In this document: positions 20,901 to 32,394 of the stretch, one piece after another
Numbering within the stretch: the first letter of the stretch is position 1
Layout: each line of letters begins with the position of its first letter
Notes under the pieces: generated by a model
Databases searched by the model: none
What the model was told of the DNA's origin: nothing
What the model saw: only the letters and a program-made list of their open reading frames with translations
Assembly (NCBI GenBank): GCA_016800925.1
Contig: JABCPU010000044.1
Span: forward strand, 210,914 to 274,913
From: Suillus spraguei
Lineage: Eukaryota > Basidiomycota > Agaricomycetes > Boletales > Suillaceae
Direction of reading: 5' to 3'
DNA: 64,000 nt
Program-made: the position numbers and the translations under genes

Positions 20901-23900
20901 GTGCAGACAATGGCTTGCCACCAAACTTGAAGTCCCTATTGAGCCGCCCATCCGAAGGTCGCGATTTCATGGACCTCATGGACTTAGCATTCCTCAAGGC
21001 CTGAGGTCGCTCTGCGTAAAGGAAGTCCTCCTCCTTCTCCCAGTTATTCGTCGTGGCAAAGCTATCCGTTCCAGGAAGTAATGACGGTTCAGTATCCACG
21101 TCCATCGGAAATCCTTCGGGTAAGAACTCTTGCGACACATAGTCCATGCTGAATGTACTATCCCCTGCACGCTCCAGTTCCGCCTGCAACGATGGGATCT
21201 TGGGCACAGGTGGTGCATCAAGTGGCAGGTCAAAGTCATACCGCAAATCAATTTTGGCAGGCGTGCGAAACGCGTTTTCCAACTGCTCGACGAAGCTAAG
21301 CCTGTTGGATCCACCAGACTCATTCAGCTTCTGCAGCTCGCCCGTAAAGTCAAAGGATTTCTTGGTATCATCCTCGGAGGACATTCCAGCCTCTTCGACA
21401 TCAGCATGGTGGTCGTCTTCGTCGATGATTTTGGCGCAGAACACAGGAACTTCAGTAACCGAGCCTTTAAGCAAAGGGAGTGGCATCTCAGGCGGCAGCC
21501 CAGGCGAGGGCAGTGGTGGGTGCGCGATCGTCAGGTTAGGATTGAACGACAGTGTGTCATCCCCTTCATGATCCGAGCTGGACAAAATGGCTTGCGATTC
21601 GTCAGCAATATTGAATTCAGGATCAGTCACATCTAGCTCTTGTCCTCCCACAGATCTGCCCAATGTGCCTGCGAGACCAAGGTTTCGGCGTGCATCAGGG
21701 AGAATCAGTAAGCTTGGGCTATCAAGCAATTTCGAGATATCATCGGTGGTATCGCAACGCAATTGCAAATGCGCATGCTCCATAGACATGAGAGACGACG
21801 GTTTCCTCTCGTGTCCTGTTGCCTTCTTGAACACAGGGTCTGCACCCAGTGACGCACGGGAACTAGACGTTGAATGTACAGAGCCAAACGTGCGTGATGA
21901 TGGTGAACGATCTGCACTGCCCGTGAACGGTAAGCTAGTAGGCGCTGCGAACACAGTGCGTCTCGAGATAGGCACCTTGCCTTTCGCGGGGCGGAGTGCT
22001 TTGAAGACCGGCTCTGGTTCCGCCGCAGGCGCAGGGCTCGTTGTGCGCTTGTGCGTGAACTTAAAGGTCGGTACTGACGCATGTGAGTCTCTTGGTGGAG
22101 ATTTTGCAGGTGAGATCCCAGCATTGAGCGTTGCCCACGGTGCAATATGCTGCCCGATGGACGGAACTACAGGGGTGGATATTGTCTTGGCGTAGGGGCG
22201 AAGAGAGCTGACACTCGCGGCGCTTGCGCGGAGGCGTTTGATGGGGCTTTCTAAAGTCATACGTTTCGTGGGGCTGCCAGCTTGGGACAAGGATGGCGAA
22301 CGCCCACTCATCGGTGACATGTCCGGCGTCGCTTGGAGATCAAGGCGGTTGATGAGCTGTGCAAGATCATTTGTGGCTGCATCCAGGAGGGACATTACTG
22401 CGCAGTCTATGTCACAAAATCAAATAAATGAATCAGCACCACGCGAATAATCGACTAGCTGCACGAATAGCTTGCGTACCATTTTCGTCCTCGTACATAG
22501 CCTTGGGCCTGCTACGTCCTAGAAGGTGCTCGCTCACTGGCCTCGGACGTGCTCGCTTGATGGGTGTCTCGACATCGCTGTGGCCGTCAACAGTTGCCTC
22601 TTCGATAGTCACGATCGGCACAGTAGATGCCCCTTCTTCATTCACTTCTTCCTGGTCAGACATCTTCTCAGGGAAAACCGACGAGAGTGGCGTCCTCTTC
22701 CTGCTATCCGAACTCTTGCGTGTTCCTTTAGTTTTCTTTTCCTTGCTGCTGTCTTTCTCCTTCGATGCGCGTTCCTTCCTCCTGGCCTCCTTCACGGTTT
22801 CCAACTTAACTTCATCCCACCTCACCGAGCACCCTCCGGAAGACCCCCCGGAAGACACAGAAACAGGCCTCACGCTGCCAGCACTGCTCGCTGTCATGGT
22901 AGATCCGGTCCTTGTCCTAGCCAGAATACCACACCCTAATGTGGCAGCTGAATCCACTGACAGTTTATTCGAGCTCTGCACTTGGGCAGCTAGAATCGAC
23001 GATGCCGCAGACCCACTGCGCATAGAGGGCAGACGGATTGTAGAGGGGAGGCCTAGTCCAAGGATAGACTTCTTCTTGCCCAGAGTTGTTCTACTGTCAT
23101 TTTTATCAGGGCTAGGGCTGAGTGTCCCTGCTTCGAAGCTGCTGCCGGAGTAGCGAATAGTCGCAGCCCTGTCCTTCTCTTTCTCCTTCTCTTTCTCCTT
23201 CTTTTTCCCTTTTTCTTTCTCCTTGCTTTGATCCTTGTCCTTTTTTTTCTTCTTTTTCTTGGGTTCGCTGATGACGGGTGGAGTAGGTTTAGGAGTATCA
23301 TCGGGCGCGGGCATGTTCTTGAGTTGTGCCCAGGAGCCAATACGTGCGAGAGAGCGGACAGAGCGCATTGCTCGGAGAGCGACGCTATCTTTACCTGAGC
23401 CGAGGGGGGGAGCACTTGGTGGAATAAGTGTGGCATCGGACGCAAACGTCTCAGACGGCGGCGTAGGTACACGCAGATATTGGTTCTCTGCTGGAGACTT
23501 GGAGTGCTCAGGGAAAACTGGACTGTTGAGCAAGATGCCCGAGTCGAGAGAGTTGAACCGGGTTCGGGACTCAGTTGGTTTGCTAGTCGAGGGTAGTTCA
23601 GGTGCTGTCAAATAAAATATGTCAATCACACATAGGAATATAAACCATGAGCTCACATTTCGGTCTCTCTTTCTCCTTTGAATCCTTCTTCCCCTTCCCG
23701 ATGGTCCACCAACCGGACTTCTCATCCACCTTTACCTTCGATATATTCTCCTTATCTTTCTTCTTCTCCTTCTTCTCTTTTTCCTTCACATGGGGAACGT
23801 TGGTCACCTCGCCCAGAGCGGGACCCCAGCGCATGCCATCCAAGGCCATGCGGCTCTTCTTCTTCTTAACTACGACGATCTCCCCGATCTCAGGATCGAG

Positions 23901-24254
23901 CAGCGGGTCAACGTATATTTCGAGGCCCGCGCTAGCATTCTTACTCGAGTTGTGGGCACCAACACGGCGCACGACATCTGATAAATCAGTCTCTCGCGAC
24001 GAAAGAAGACCAAGTTTTGATTTCTTAGGTACGACACGCCTACGAGGCGTTGCATCTGAGGACGAGGCTTTGGGCGCGAGAGCGGGTGGGGGCTGAGGTT
24101 CAGACCATGGAGCAACAGAGGAGTCGGCTGGTGAGGGCGTGGCGGTGATAAGGCGTATGGTGGGGATGGCAGGCTTTGTGGCAGGTGTTTCGAAAGGTGA
24201 TGGTGAGCGGGTGCGAGTGGTGTCGGTTGGTCGCGAGAAGAGTTGCAGAGGCAT
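17912..24254 (-). CDS. Very large Ser-rich, Lys-cluster protein, function unknown
   Basis: Seven exons join in frame with GT-AG introns: 24254-23657, 23604-22480, 22406-19645, 19590-19281, 19192-18638, 18588-18048 and 17993-17912, giving about 1,900 residues. Start MPLQLFSRPTDT, end VRPIRI. Most of it looks disordered: Ser/Pro-rich segments, many SPxK/R and TPxK-like sites (SPSKR-type, ESPIKRLRAS), two Lys/Glu runs in exons 1 and 2 (EKEKKEKKKDKEN; KKKKKKKDKDQSKEKEK) and acidic patches. A more regular part is WDDERGITALRKYYALRDEAEDTV in exon 5, followed by LLEHSMQNYGPLPSDLRPRR. No catalytic domain is recognised. The Lys runs suggest a nuclear or RNA/DNA-related protein, but that is inference. 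I judge it a conserved basidiomycete hypothetical because the frame is long and unbroken. Confidence 0.85.
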
Positions 24255-26548
24255 CTCCGTCTTGTGTGAAAGTGAAATTGATGATATGAACAAACGGTCT
24301 TGAAAAACGTTAAATGCAGTCGTGATCGTATTAAAAAGGTCGTCAAGATTCAAAATAATGAAGCAAAGCAAAAAATGAGAAGGCGTTAAATGTCGTGAAT
24401 CGTGGTCAGTGTCGTTAGGATTTCTACGTTGATTTAAACTTGATTATTTGTTCGATCAGACTATCGTGGTCTTGCGGTCACCTAACGTCTGAGAGCAGTT
24501 AAACTCGTCAGCGCCCTGAATTAGTAGATGAAGGATATCTAGCGGACACTAGTTGTCAGTAAAACATCAGAATTCATTGCCTTAGATAACAAACACATAC
24601 CAGCTAAGTGACGAAAGACGACTTACGGTGACAAGCTCGCGCACAAGAGAGACAAGAACCTTCACCGCCTTCCAGAAAGTCGAACTTATTTGGTTGTGTA
24701 GGTGCATAAAACAACGCGTAAATAAGACGCGAACAAATAAATTCACGTGACCGTATTATTGCGCTACTGGTAGTTCCCGATGCGGGCTCATGTACGACGA
24801 CAGCAAACGCATACTTGCCCCAGCGCCCTGCAGTGTGCGTCAAGATATGTCACCCGACCTCTACCTCCTATTTATATCGGATCTCAACTTAATACCAAAT
24901 ACCGGTTGAAAATGGCACCTCAATGTTCTCACCTTCTACCCATCGTCTTACTTCCCATGAAAGGCCGAAAGATCACCGACAAGGAGAATGATAGGTGCGG
25001 CGTAAATGCAAACGCCCTAGATGTCGATTTTGACGCACAAGATTATTTTCCGTGGCTAATCTCCACTTTATTCGATTACAATCATGTCTTGTGATGGCAC
25101 CAGCTGCGTAGCCAGTGGTATCTAGGAACATGTACAAGCATTTCACTTTGATAATGCCTATCACACTTGATCCTATCAAAACTAATGCTCTATTGTTTCA
25201 CTAAGGATCATCAAGGCGGCACTACTACGCCGTCCTGTAACCCTCTCCTAAAAAGCTATTTGGATGTTATCAGGAACACCCCTGACGCCAGGTGAGTGTT
25301 GGCAATTCACTACTAATCGTTGGTTTTCTTCTCGCGGAGGAAAATACAATAACTTCTCTGGCATCCTTCGTTTTATCCGACATGTCGTCTATCTCATCAT
25401 GAATGACATTCTTGGCCTGGGGAGCGTCTACAACCTCCCGTGATCACATCAGTCATTAATACGCGTTTAGCTGATCGCTGGCATGCGGCATGGGAAAAAA
25501 TCCCTCTCTATCGCAGATAAATTTGTTCGTGCTTTCCTTCTCATGTTACTGTCAACTGTTCTGAATATCCGTTTGGCTGGTCCCAAATCACCATCTAATA
25601 TAATAACGGCTGCCCGTATTACATCCTGTACACAAGCGGTCCTTTTGTTTCCACAATCGACGCAGAAAAACCCCAGGATGATAATTCCGGTTGCACGAGG
25701 CATTACCTGTGCATGCACCGTAAAATTTGATGGAAATAGTAGCCCACAATCGTTGGTAATTTTATTGCGTGTTCGATGGAACAGTGTTCACGTCACTGGG
25801 TTAGCGTATGTGGGTCCCTCAGGCTTCAAATTACAGGGTGATTCTTCTGGCTTAGGGCTACATGCACGAGGCATCGCATATCTATGCAGCTTTTGAATCC
25901 TCACAACCTGTCTATGGTTTCACATGTAACAGCGGTTCATAATGTTAGTCGTCGTCAAAGGTTTTGTTGCAACAAAGATTACCGCCCATGAACGGTTGGA
26001 TGTATAGCCCCTAGAACGACAATGAGCTCTCGGAGTTTGAAACTATTTCAACTTCACGGACGCAACGTAATCGCCAGCGAAAACCTCCGACAGTTTTCAC
26101 TTGTTGCTGCCTCGAGGCGGACCTTGTGCTAAAATGGGCAGGAATGTGTTCAAGCTACCCACATTTTCTACTCTACCCTCGCTGATAACTCAGGCTAACG
26201 CTGGGCGTGAGACGAAGGACCTACTGCATGTGTATACAGTATGTACCTCTCAGAGAAGCGGAGGCACATGCCGTGACGCCCACCCTACTCCCGCCATCTT
26301 TGGTAAGCACCTGCTAGTGTATCCTATTTTTCAAATTTCAGATATTACGCCAATCACGGGTAACGGGAGCGATTACGAAGGGGCTCAACCTCTTAATAAA
26401 CGGACTACCTCTCCGGATCCCCACGTTCAAACAGTTTCAGTCGACCGCTAGTTGACTGTCACACTATCTCGTTCTTGACCCCTTCAAGGTCAGTACAACA
26501 TTCCTGATATCGTGCACGTCAACCCCATGATAACATACTTTGTTCCAG
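24255..26548. other. Long intergenic stretch, no supported gene
   Basis: Short frames exist on both strands (for example 24604-24843 minus, 25483-25896 plus, 26101-26451 plus), but none shows a domain, splice logic or similarity I can name. Just before the F-box gene, AAGGTCAGTAC (26485-26495) and TTTGTTCCAG (26539-26548) could be the ends of a 5' UTR intron. Confidence 0.4.
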
Positions 26549-28039
26549 ATGCCCTCCGTAAAATTGAACGAGCCAGGTTGCTCTTTTGTCAACGTTCGTA
26601 AATTAAATGCAGCACGCTATCTGCATGGAACATCGACAATCGCAGCAATTCCTGATGAATTACTATCTGTCATCTTTCATGTCGCAACTCATGACTTTCA
26701 CGACTGTTATAACGCCATATTTCACGCTACCACAATCTCACATGTTTGCCAACGCTGGAGAAACGTGTCTCTTTCAACATCATCATTATGGACAGTCATC
26801 GTTCTCACATTTCCTACTCATCGTACTCAAATTTCTCGCACCATCGATTGGCTTGCGCGTTCCCGTTCCCGCCCGTTGCACTTATACATGGATTTCCGAG
26901 ATCCCTCATGGAATTGGGACGAAGTATCACATTGCTTCGGCTGGAAAAATATGGAAAATATCATGCGACTTGTCTTGCCATATGCGCACCGGTGGCAGAA
27001 GGTTGAACTTCTCACCGACACCTGGGCTCCTATTTTTACCTTCCTCTCCTATACCTCCCGCATAAAATCAGCTCCTATGCTACAGGATGTCCTTCTTTCC
27101 CGTTGTAACGCCTTCTTTGCTGCAAAGGGCGAGCTCTTCCGCCCCTCCACAATGAGGCACCCAGTGTCTTGGTTTGGGGGAGGTTCTGCATTTCACAGCC
27201 TTCGTCGGGTCTCCCTTGCCGGTGTACACGTGAACTGGACAAACTCGGGATTGTCGGGTCTCATGGAACTCGAATTTAAGTACCATGCGAGCGAAGTGAT
27301 GCCCACATTGCACGAGTTTTGCGACATCATATCTTCATGTCCCGAACTCGAGCGATTGAGCATCTTGGGTTGGGGTCCTCAGATAGACGTAAACGTTGCG
27401 CCCATGCAGCGCACTCTCTACCTTCCACATTTACGAGACTTCGTCTTCGGATTTATCGACATCGATTACGCCATTGATATCTTGTCGCTCTTTTACTTCC
27501 CCGCCCTCGAAAGGCTTTCGCTGGAGGACATTTCCTCCTCGCTAGACCCGTCGCACCCTTGCGATTCATCCCGTCTTCTGGAATACCTCACAGCAGCTCA
27601 TCACGGGTCGTGCACGATCTCGTCTCATCTATTCCCATGTGCAACGTGCAGTCCATATCCCTTATCTTTGATCAGTTCTTTGGAGGTTCACGGCCTTACA
27701 TCATGCGGAGCTTCTTTGCACTGCTTTCTGCAAGAAACCGTGACTCTCGATCATTTGGTACTGTCTGGTCTGGACAAAACGAACCTACAAGCAATCGTTC
27801 CAGACCTAATCGCCGCGGCGCTTTGCCCAAGTCTGCTTAATTTGAAATTTGACGACGTAGACCCGACGATCGCTACTTTATTAGATTCCCTCCCAGTCGG
27901 TATTGTTCGTAACCCCAATTCCCCATCAATGCGTGTCGTCGTAGTCGCCGACAGTAATGACACGATGCACGACCTCGCGCACGTGTTGCGGGCCACTGGC
28001 GTCGATGTCATAATCTTAGGGAATACTACTTCTAACTAG
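26549..28039 (+). CDS. F-box-like protein
   Basis: One exon, 496 residues from ATG 26549 (MPSVKLNEPG) to TAG 28039. Residues about 30-75 form an F-box-like motif (IAAIPDELLSVIFHVA ... HVCQRWRNVSLSTSSLW). After it come leucine-rich-repeat-like segments (ELERLSILGWG, LERLSLEDISSS) spread through the rest. F-box proteins act as substrate adaptors of SCF ubiquitin ligases; mushroom genomes hold large families of this layout, and the substrate cannot be told. The ATG follows TTTGTTCCAG, a likely 3' splice site, so an upstream non-coding exon is possible. No frame breaks. Confidence 0.9.
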   Translation: MPSVKLNEPGCSFVNVRKLNAARYLHGTSTIAAIPDELLSVIFHVATHDFHDCYNAIFHATTISHVCQRWRNVSLSTSSLWTVIVLTFPTHRTQISRTIDWLARSRSRPLHLYMDFRDPSWNWDEVSHCFGWKNMENIMRLVLPYAHRWQKVELLTDTWAPIFTFLSYTSRIKSAPMLQDVLLSRCNAFFAAKGELFRPSTMRHPVSWFGGGSAFHSLRRVSLAGVHVNWTNSGLSGLMELEFKYHASEVMPTLHEFCDIISSCPELERLSILGWGPQIDVNVAPMQRTLYLPHLRDFVFGFIDIDYAIDILSLFYFPALERLSLEDISSSLDPSHPCDSSRLLEYLTAAHHGSCTISSHLFPCATCSPYPLSLISSLEVHGLTSCGASLHCFLQETVTLDHLVLSGLDKTNLQAIVPDLIAAALCPSLLNLKFDDVDPTIATLLDSLPVGIVRNPNSPSMRVVVVADSNDTMHDLAHVLRATGVDVIILGNTTSN

Positions 28040-28445
28040 TAGAGGCTTGGCGAAGGAAGCCGCAGCATCATCCATCATTTTCTTGCACCGCTCTCATCAG
28101 TCACTCGTTCTTCCGACCTTCCCTTCACAGCACGCCTTCCCCATTATCACCACGATTTAACGCCCATTCTCCTGCCTTTGTACGTATGTAATACTCTTCG
28201 ACATTCTTCACGTCTTTGTATGGTGTATTAGTATGCTCACGCATCCCCTCATTTCCGTTAACGTCGCATGTCAGCATATACGTACCATACTATGAGCTGT
28301 ATCACTTGTAGCATATATCATGTGTAATAAACACTCGCTTTGCTCGATTAGCATCAATCAGACGTGGGATGTATTGGACTCTGTATCACGTTTACCCATC
28401 GATTGTACAGTGGAACCAGCCGAGTATTCTCTATGTTACTGGATC

Positions 28446-29835
28446 TCAGATGAAAGTACTTCTTGGAAACATGACTTCCAACATTTGAATATCATGTTCA
28501 GCAAGAATCAGCTGTCCGTCTACCGCTCCATCAGGTCTCCAGAGAAAAATTCCTCGAGATACGTTCATTGGGTATCGGGCCTCGCCTATTATCCCGGACC
28601 AGTCAAAATCCATCAACTTGAATCCAGGGCTGCAGTCCCTTTTTACCATAATATTTATATCCCGAATGTCTCCATGAACATAACCTTCTTCATGAAGAGA
28701 TTGAAGTGCTTTAGCGATGGCGTCGCCATGGGGGTAAGGAGCGGAAAGGTTTGCGAGGCAGCAGTAGTCCTCTGTAATCATCTCCATCACAATCATGAAC
28801 CATCCGCCTGGTAGGTGTTCGAAGCCGTAGAGTGCTGGAGCGAAACCGCCAGAAGCACATCGTTGATGTACTTCCTTGGAGTAGTGACGGGCAAACTTTA
28901 CGCAAAGCACCTTATCATCAGTTGTCTTCGCGAAAAAGAGATGTTTGGTGACATCCATTTGATGGCAGTACGTGAAATGACACGTCAATGATGTTTCGAT
29001 GCAAGTATAAGAATACGGGTATGGAAACCTGGGATCTGGAAATTTAGAGTCCAGAAATTTGAGCTGTGGATCAGGAGAAGAGGACGTAGTGTTTGATGAC
29101 ATGCTCTGGTAACATTCCGAGAGAGACCGAACAGCTTTCCTGAGCGCACCGATGTGCCTCGCAACCATCACACGCATTTTAGTATCGGTGTGGTGATAAA
29201 AGAAGGGTAAACCAGTGGAAATCACTTGCATGTTCGGACGAGTGCTCCAAACAGCAGCTGAGAAATCGATATGCGCCCCTGTTTAAGTTGTGATAAGTGC
29301 ATTGCGAGTTGCGAAATACTGGAAACCTACCGAAGAGTGTGATCACTATACAGGGAAACCTAAATGCAGGGTTGTCCTTCGCCAAAGAGTTGGTGGCATG
29401 TATATAAGTTGAAAGGGCTTGCATATGAGGGTCAGCCTTCGTGGACCCTATCTCGTTCGCAACTTGGAAATCTACGTAATCGTAGGTGGTGCCATCAAGT
29501 CGCATAGCTGATAGGTGGATGTCGTGTTGCACCAGGACTTCATGGAAGACGCCAGCTCGTTGCATCTCGTTCATGAAGAAACGGGACATGGCAGCCGACA
29601 ATGCCAGGGCCAGCTCGTTGTCGTCTGACGTCGGCTCAAGATTTTCACAGTCGTCCATGAATGTACCAAAGATTGGATGAAGTAGTGTGCTCGGTATAGT
29701 ATCTGCAGCAGAAGAAGGTCGATCCCAGCGAACGGCGAGATCCGGATTTTTCTGTATATCTTCGAATTCAGAGGGTTTCCCCTGGCTGGAGGGAGGCTCC
29801 AGGGGAAATTTCCGGCCATACTCTAAACGAAGTTT
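28446..29835 (-). CDS. Nuclease-like plus protein-kinase-like part of a Crinkler-type effector
   Basis: Two exons, 29835-29331 and 29278-28446, joined by a GT-AG intron (LFG|AHID). The first part reads RWDRPSSAADTIPSTLLHPI ... MDDCENLEPTSDDNELALAL and is the family's conserved upstream region. In family members I know, the block before NEIGS reads ExKNEIG, the core of a PD-(D/E)xK nuclease fold; here it is FQVANEIGS, so Glu and Lys are Gln and Ala. The kinase-like part keeps VLCVKFARHY (Lys), YVHGDIRDINIMV (catalytic Asp and Asn) and KLMDFDWSG (metal Asp). No start Met fits the first exon; its frame opens after a 3' splice site ACTCAG, in phase with the ubiquitin-like array upstream, so one fused gene is likely. 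Confidence 0.75.
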
Positions 29836-29916
29836 CTGAGTCCTATACAGGAGTGTGGAAGGCGACGGACTACGGGAATCATCAGCTCAGCCGCCATGTC
29901 AAATCAGTTCCACCTA

Positions 29917-31157
29917 CTATAGGGGGAATTGCACGATTATATGAAGGTGTCTCAGCTTCGGTACAGCCGTGAACACTTTGAAGAGTGGGGTAAGTGGCAT
30001 AAGCTCCTCGGAGTCATGCGGGAGATCTAACTTCTCTTTCTCCGGGTCAATATCAACCTTAAGTAACATATCATCAACACCAAGTTTCTAGACCGTGGCA
30101 TCATATCACTCGCCTTCCATAGCTTTAGATGTCTAGCATCAACACCGTTCAATAAATGCTCGTTTTGCTGTTTGATGGTATTTCTCAAGTCATCGACAAC
30201 CTTCGTCCATTCAATTTCGACCCTGATTTTGTGTTTTTTTTTGTTGCCTAAGACTAAGCAGTCGATGTGGATGATCGCAGCTGGTGGAGAACGCGGTATT
30301 CAGACCGCAATCAGAATGAATGAAAGAGCGGCAATATCAACCAACGACTCACAAGCAAATATATGAAGGTGTCCGTTCTTCGGTGTAGTAGTGAACACTC
30401 TGGAGAGTTGCTGAATCGGAAAAAGGTCTTCGGCGTCATGCGGGAGTTCTAGGTTCTCTTTCTCCGGGTCAATATCAGCCTTAAAGTGGCATATCATCAG
30501 CACCAACTTGCCAGATCATGGCATCAGATCACTCACCTTCCATAGCTGGATAGAGGGAGCACCATAATCTTCAAATGTCTCCTTCGTCGTTTTCATGATC
30601 AACTCTTTCACCCAATAGACATCTTCCGTCAGTGCAATCTGGACCGGGAATATGTGACTGGCATCATTGCCTAAGATTAGGCAGTTGAGGTTGACGGTAG
30701 GGTAGCCGGCTGGTGGAGAATGCGTTAATTAGATAGAATGGATGAAAAATTGGCAATAATCACAGACAACTCACCATCATATGGCAGTTGAACAACAATA
30801 TGCAGGTGATTATGCTGACTAGGACTGTCAAAAACATCGAATATTTGATCCACAAATGATAATTGTTTCTCGTCATCTAGTTTGAGCCCGTGGAGATTAT
30901 GCTCGAGGGTATCGTCAACAGGCAGGTCGACCTTCCAAAGCATCGCAGTGTCAGAATCTGATTGTACGTATCAGATAGTGACTCACTTTCCATAGCTCGA
31001 GATGGCGAGCATCGAAACCATCACATACATCCTTTACCTTTTCCTTGATCAATTCTGCCAGTTGCATGACAGTGTCCGTCCGTACAATCTGGACCGGGAA
31101 TATGTGGCTGGGATCATCGCCCAAGATGAAGCAGTGAAGTTCGAAGTTGGAATCCAT
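29917..31157 (-). CDS. Three tandem Crinkler N-terminal ubiquitin-like modules
   Basis: ATG 31157 (MDSNFELHCFILGDDPSHIF). Each module spans about 105 residues in two exons. Module 1 is 31157-30987 and 30930-30775, module 2 is 30709-30537 and 30480-30353, and module 3 is 30280 to about 30120 and about 30060 to 29935. Each has the pattern (L/I)xCL(V/I)LGN/D, then LW K at the exon end, then H-LHI. All joins keep the frame. Introns inside modules 1 and 2 start GTGAGT, the one in module 3 starts GCGAGT. After LHII the frame can either splice (GTGCAA donor, weak) to the nuclease/kinase exon at 29835, or end at TAG 29919-29917. In the Crinkler family this module heads a protein that carries a C-terminal enzyme domain acting inside target cells or in conflict systems. 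Confidence 0.75.
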
Positions 31158-32394
31158 TGGGAACAAGGGTGACAGTAAAATATTTAGGCGTCCTTTAAAT
31201 AGGGACTGGTGAAACATCGATTATTGTTTGCGCGCTTCTCTCGTCCTGTTCACGTGGTTTCAACACATAGCAGCTCTTCATCTTCCCACATTCGTGATGC
31301 TTTGGCTCGTCCTGTAGCCTTGGTAGTGTCGGTTCAAGAACTCCATGATGATGGTATTTCCATTATCTTACCGTGCATTTCGCACAAGTTTTTTTTGGGT
31401 ACTTTTGGGTCACTCGTATTTTTTTGCGTTCTGTCAACCAGTTTCTGTTAGCCAATTTTTTGCTCGTCACCGCTCCAAGTCTTGGCTTTATCATCGATCA
31501 TTTTGGAGATCGTTCGTGTTCATTCTGTCTGTATTGCTTCTGCTGACCATAAGGATTATGGGTGGGATTTATTGCGTGTGCATGGCTGCAATTCTGACTG
31601 CGCTGTAAATCTGTTGGTGCTCAAGCATCTCAAACGTCAAGGCCTGATTTTTCTCATGTTGCTTTACCTGTCCCTTTTACAATCGATTATTGGAATCAGC
31701 GTACGGTGTTCAGCAGGTCAAGCGTTGCGGTCATCTTCTTATGTGTTGAAAGATGACCATTTCCCGACTGTTCGCGCGTTCGAGGAGCAATTGGATGTCA
31801 TTAAACAATCCAGTTTGAGGGGCATATATCATAGGCTAGAGTCGGCTCGCGCACTTTTTTACTTGTTATTGCGCTGAAGCCTGAAGTCGCCTCAGCTCCT
31901 TACAGCCATAGTTCAAATCGCCCATGTTATCATATACGAAAGATTATTATCGATTGAAACTTTCAGTTCTCCATTTCTCGTGAAGGGCATCTCCACCAAT
32001 CAATGAGTGCACTACTGACGTCGTAAGCGTTCGTAGGTGCCCGTAACATGCGTAAGTTGAGCGTTCATTTCAGAGATGTTGGAGCAAGAGTAGGTGGTAG
32101 GTATTGACATTAAAATATTGAGGTGAGGAACACGCTTGAGCGGTATGTTCAGACTCGTAAGGGTTAAGGTCACATATCGTTTGGTCATAGTGCGGGCTTG
32201 GTACTACCAAACCGATTGGCTCAGGAAAGTGCCACAATCTGAAATTCACCATGATCAGAATGAATTACTTACAAGGTAGGACCAATATTGAATGTATGAA
32301 ATTGTGATATGAATGTGCCTGCTCCAGACCATGATTGCAAAGCGATAGCGTAAAAAAGATGTTGTTAAGTATACAGCCTCCATCTAAACTCGGC
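31158..32394. other. Intergenic, no supported gene
   Basis: Contains a 131-codon plus frame at 31482-31877 (KHLKRQGLIFLMLLYLS, ALRSSSYVLKDDHFPTVRAF) and overlapping frames that I cannot assign to a family. The stretch is flanked by the 5' end of the Crinkler-type gene and the 3' end of the E2 gene. Confidence 0.35.

Noticed and set aside
20684..22195. Plus-strand frames across the large Ser-rich gene
   Set aside because: Antisense shadows; the minus-strand gene has consistent introns and codon use.
30172..30366. Plus frame over the third Crinkler module
   Set aside because: Antisense to a well supported exon.
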